Positions 44,730-44,973 of a DNA stretch of 44,973 nt are shown piece by piece (position 1 is the first letter of the stretch; the number at the start of each line of letters is the position of its first letter). Both the position numbers and the translations under genes were made by a program. The notes under the pieces are model-generated. The model was given only the letters and a program-made list of their open reading frames with translations. It was not told the origin of the DNA and did no database searches. The stretch comes from Polaromonas sp. AER18D-145 (GTDB lineage: Bacteria; Pseudomonadota; Gammaproteobacteria; Burkholderiales; Burkholderiaceae_C), in the NCBI RefSeq assembly GCF_002379095.1, contig NZ_NBZV01000039.1, positions 1 to 44,973 on the forward strand, read 5' to 3'.

Positions 44730-44754
44730 GGTAATTCCTTAAGTATGGAGCGAA

Positions 44755-44973
<219 letters not shown>

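Overview
The window looks like chromosomal DNA of a high-GC betaproteobacterium of the order Burkholderiales, most likely family Comamonadaceae (Polaromonas/Rhodoferax/Variovorax-like). This rests on protein character (AtpD, LipA, S3 and L2 sequence style), on the neighbourhood dat-ybeD-lipB-lipA, on a minimal PTS of EIIA-Man, HPr and EI, and on short intergenic repeats of a style I associate with that family. No database search was possible. The left edge starts inside a perfect inverted repeat at the end of atpC and the right edge stops inside tuf, which is usually duplicated, so the window may be a whole draft contig rather than an arbitrary slice.

Layout. 1-7.2 kb: complete F1Fo ATP synthase operon atpIBEFHAGDC on the minus strand, with a perfect TATAAT box upstream of atpI. 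7.4-11.8 kb, plus strand: two small membrane proteins, then dat, a DUF493 (YbeD) gene, lipB and lipA; lipB carries a palindromic repeat translated as an extra loop. 11.8-16.2 kb: a SWIM/SNF2 helicase and a DMT-family exporter. 16.3-21.2 kb, minus strand: a histidine-kinase fragment between repeats, then a tightly coupled chain (lipoprotein, MFS transporter, EIIA-Man, HPr, EI). 21.3-23.8 kb, plus strand: a NarL-type two-component pair and a CBS-domain protein. 24.0-28.2 kb: a cyanate/nitrate-type ABC transporter, an NTF2-like (DUF1348) gene and cyanase, behind a good sigma-54 promoter. 28.2-29.6 kb, minus strand: a small membrane protein and a methyltransferase. 29.8-32.8 kb, plus strand: a class III CoA-transferase, an alpha/beta hydrolase, a Tat-exported thioredoxin-like protein and a GrpB-family protein. 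33.2-34.8 kb: a secreted protein ending in charged hexapeptide repeats and an outer-membrane barrel protein. 35.0-38.4 kb: DUF4197 and a TlpA-like lipoprotein (divergent, start codons almost touching), cytochrome c' and cytochrome b561 (divergent), and a GNAT acetyltransferase. 38.5-45 kb, minus strand: a peroxiredoxin, then the S10-operon ribosomal genes from rpsQ back to rpsJ and the 3' end of tuf.

The clearest functional unit is the cyanate module: uptake (SBP, permease, ATPase) plus cyanase, with a sigma-54 element and an NtrC-like box, which fits nitrogen scavenging. The PTS chain has no EIIB/EIIC sugar permease and is probably regulatory. Most other genes are housekeeping.

I did not find a clearly new multi-gene system such as a defence island, CRISPR array or prophage. 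The most unusual signals are the repeats. At least four kinds of short palindromic or interspersed repeat occur, several lie directly against stop codons (DUF2062 gene, ptsH, ptsI, cytochrome c', GNAT), and one sits inside the lipB reading frame.
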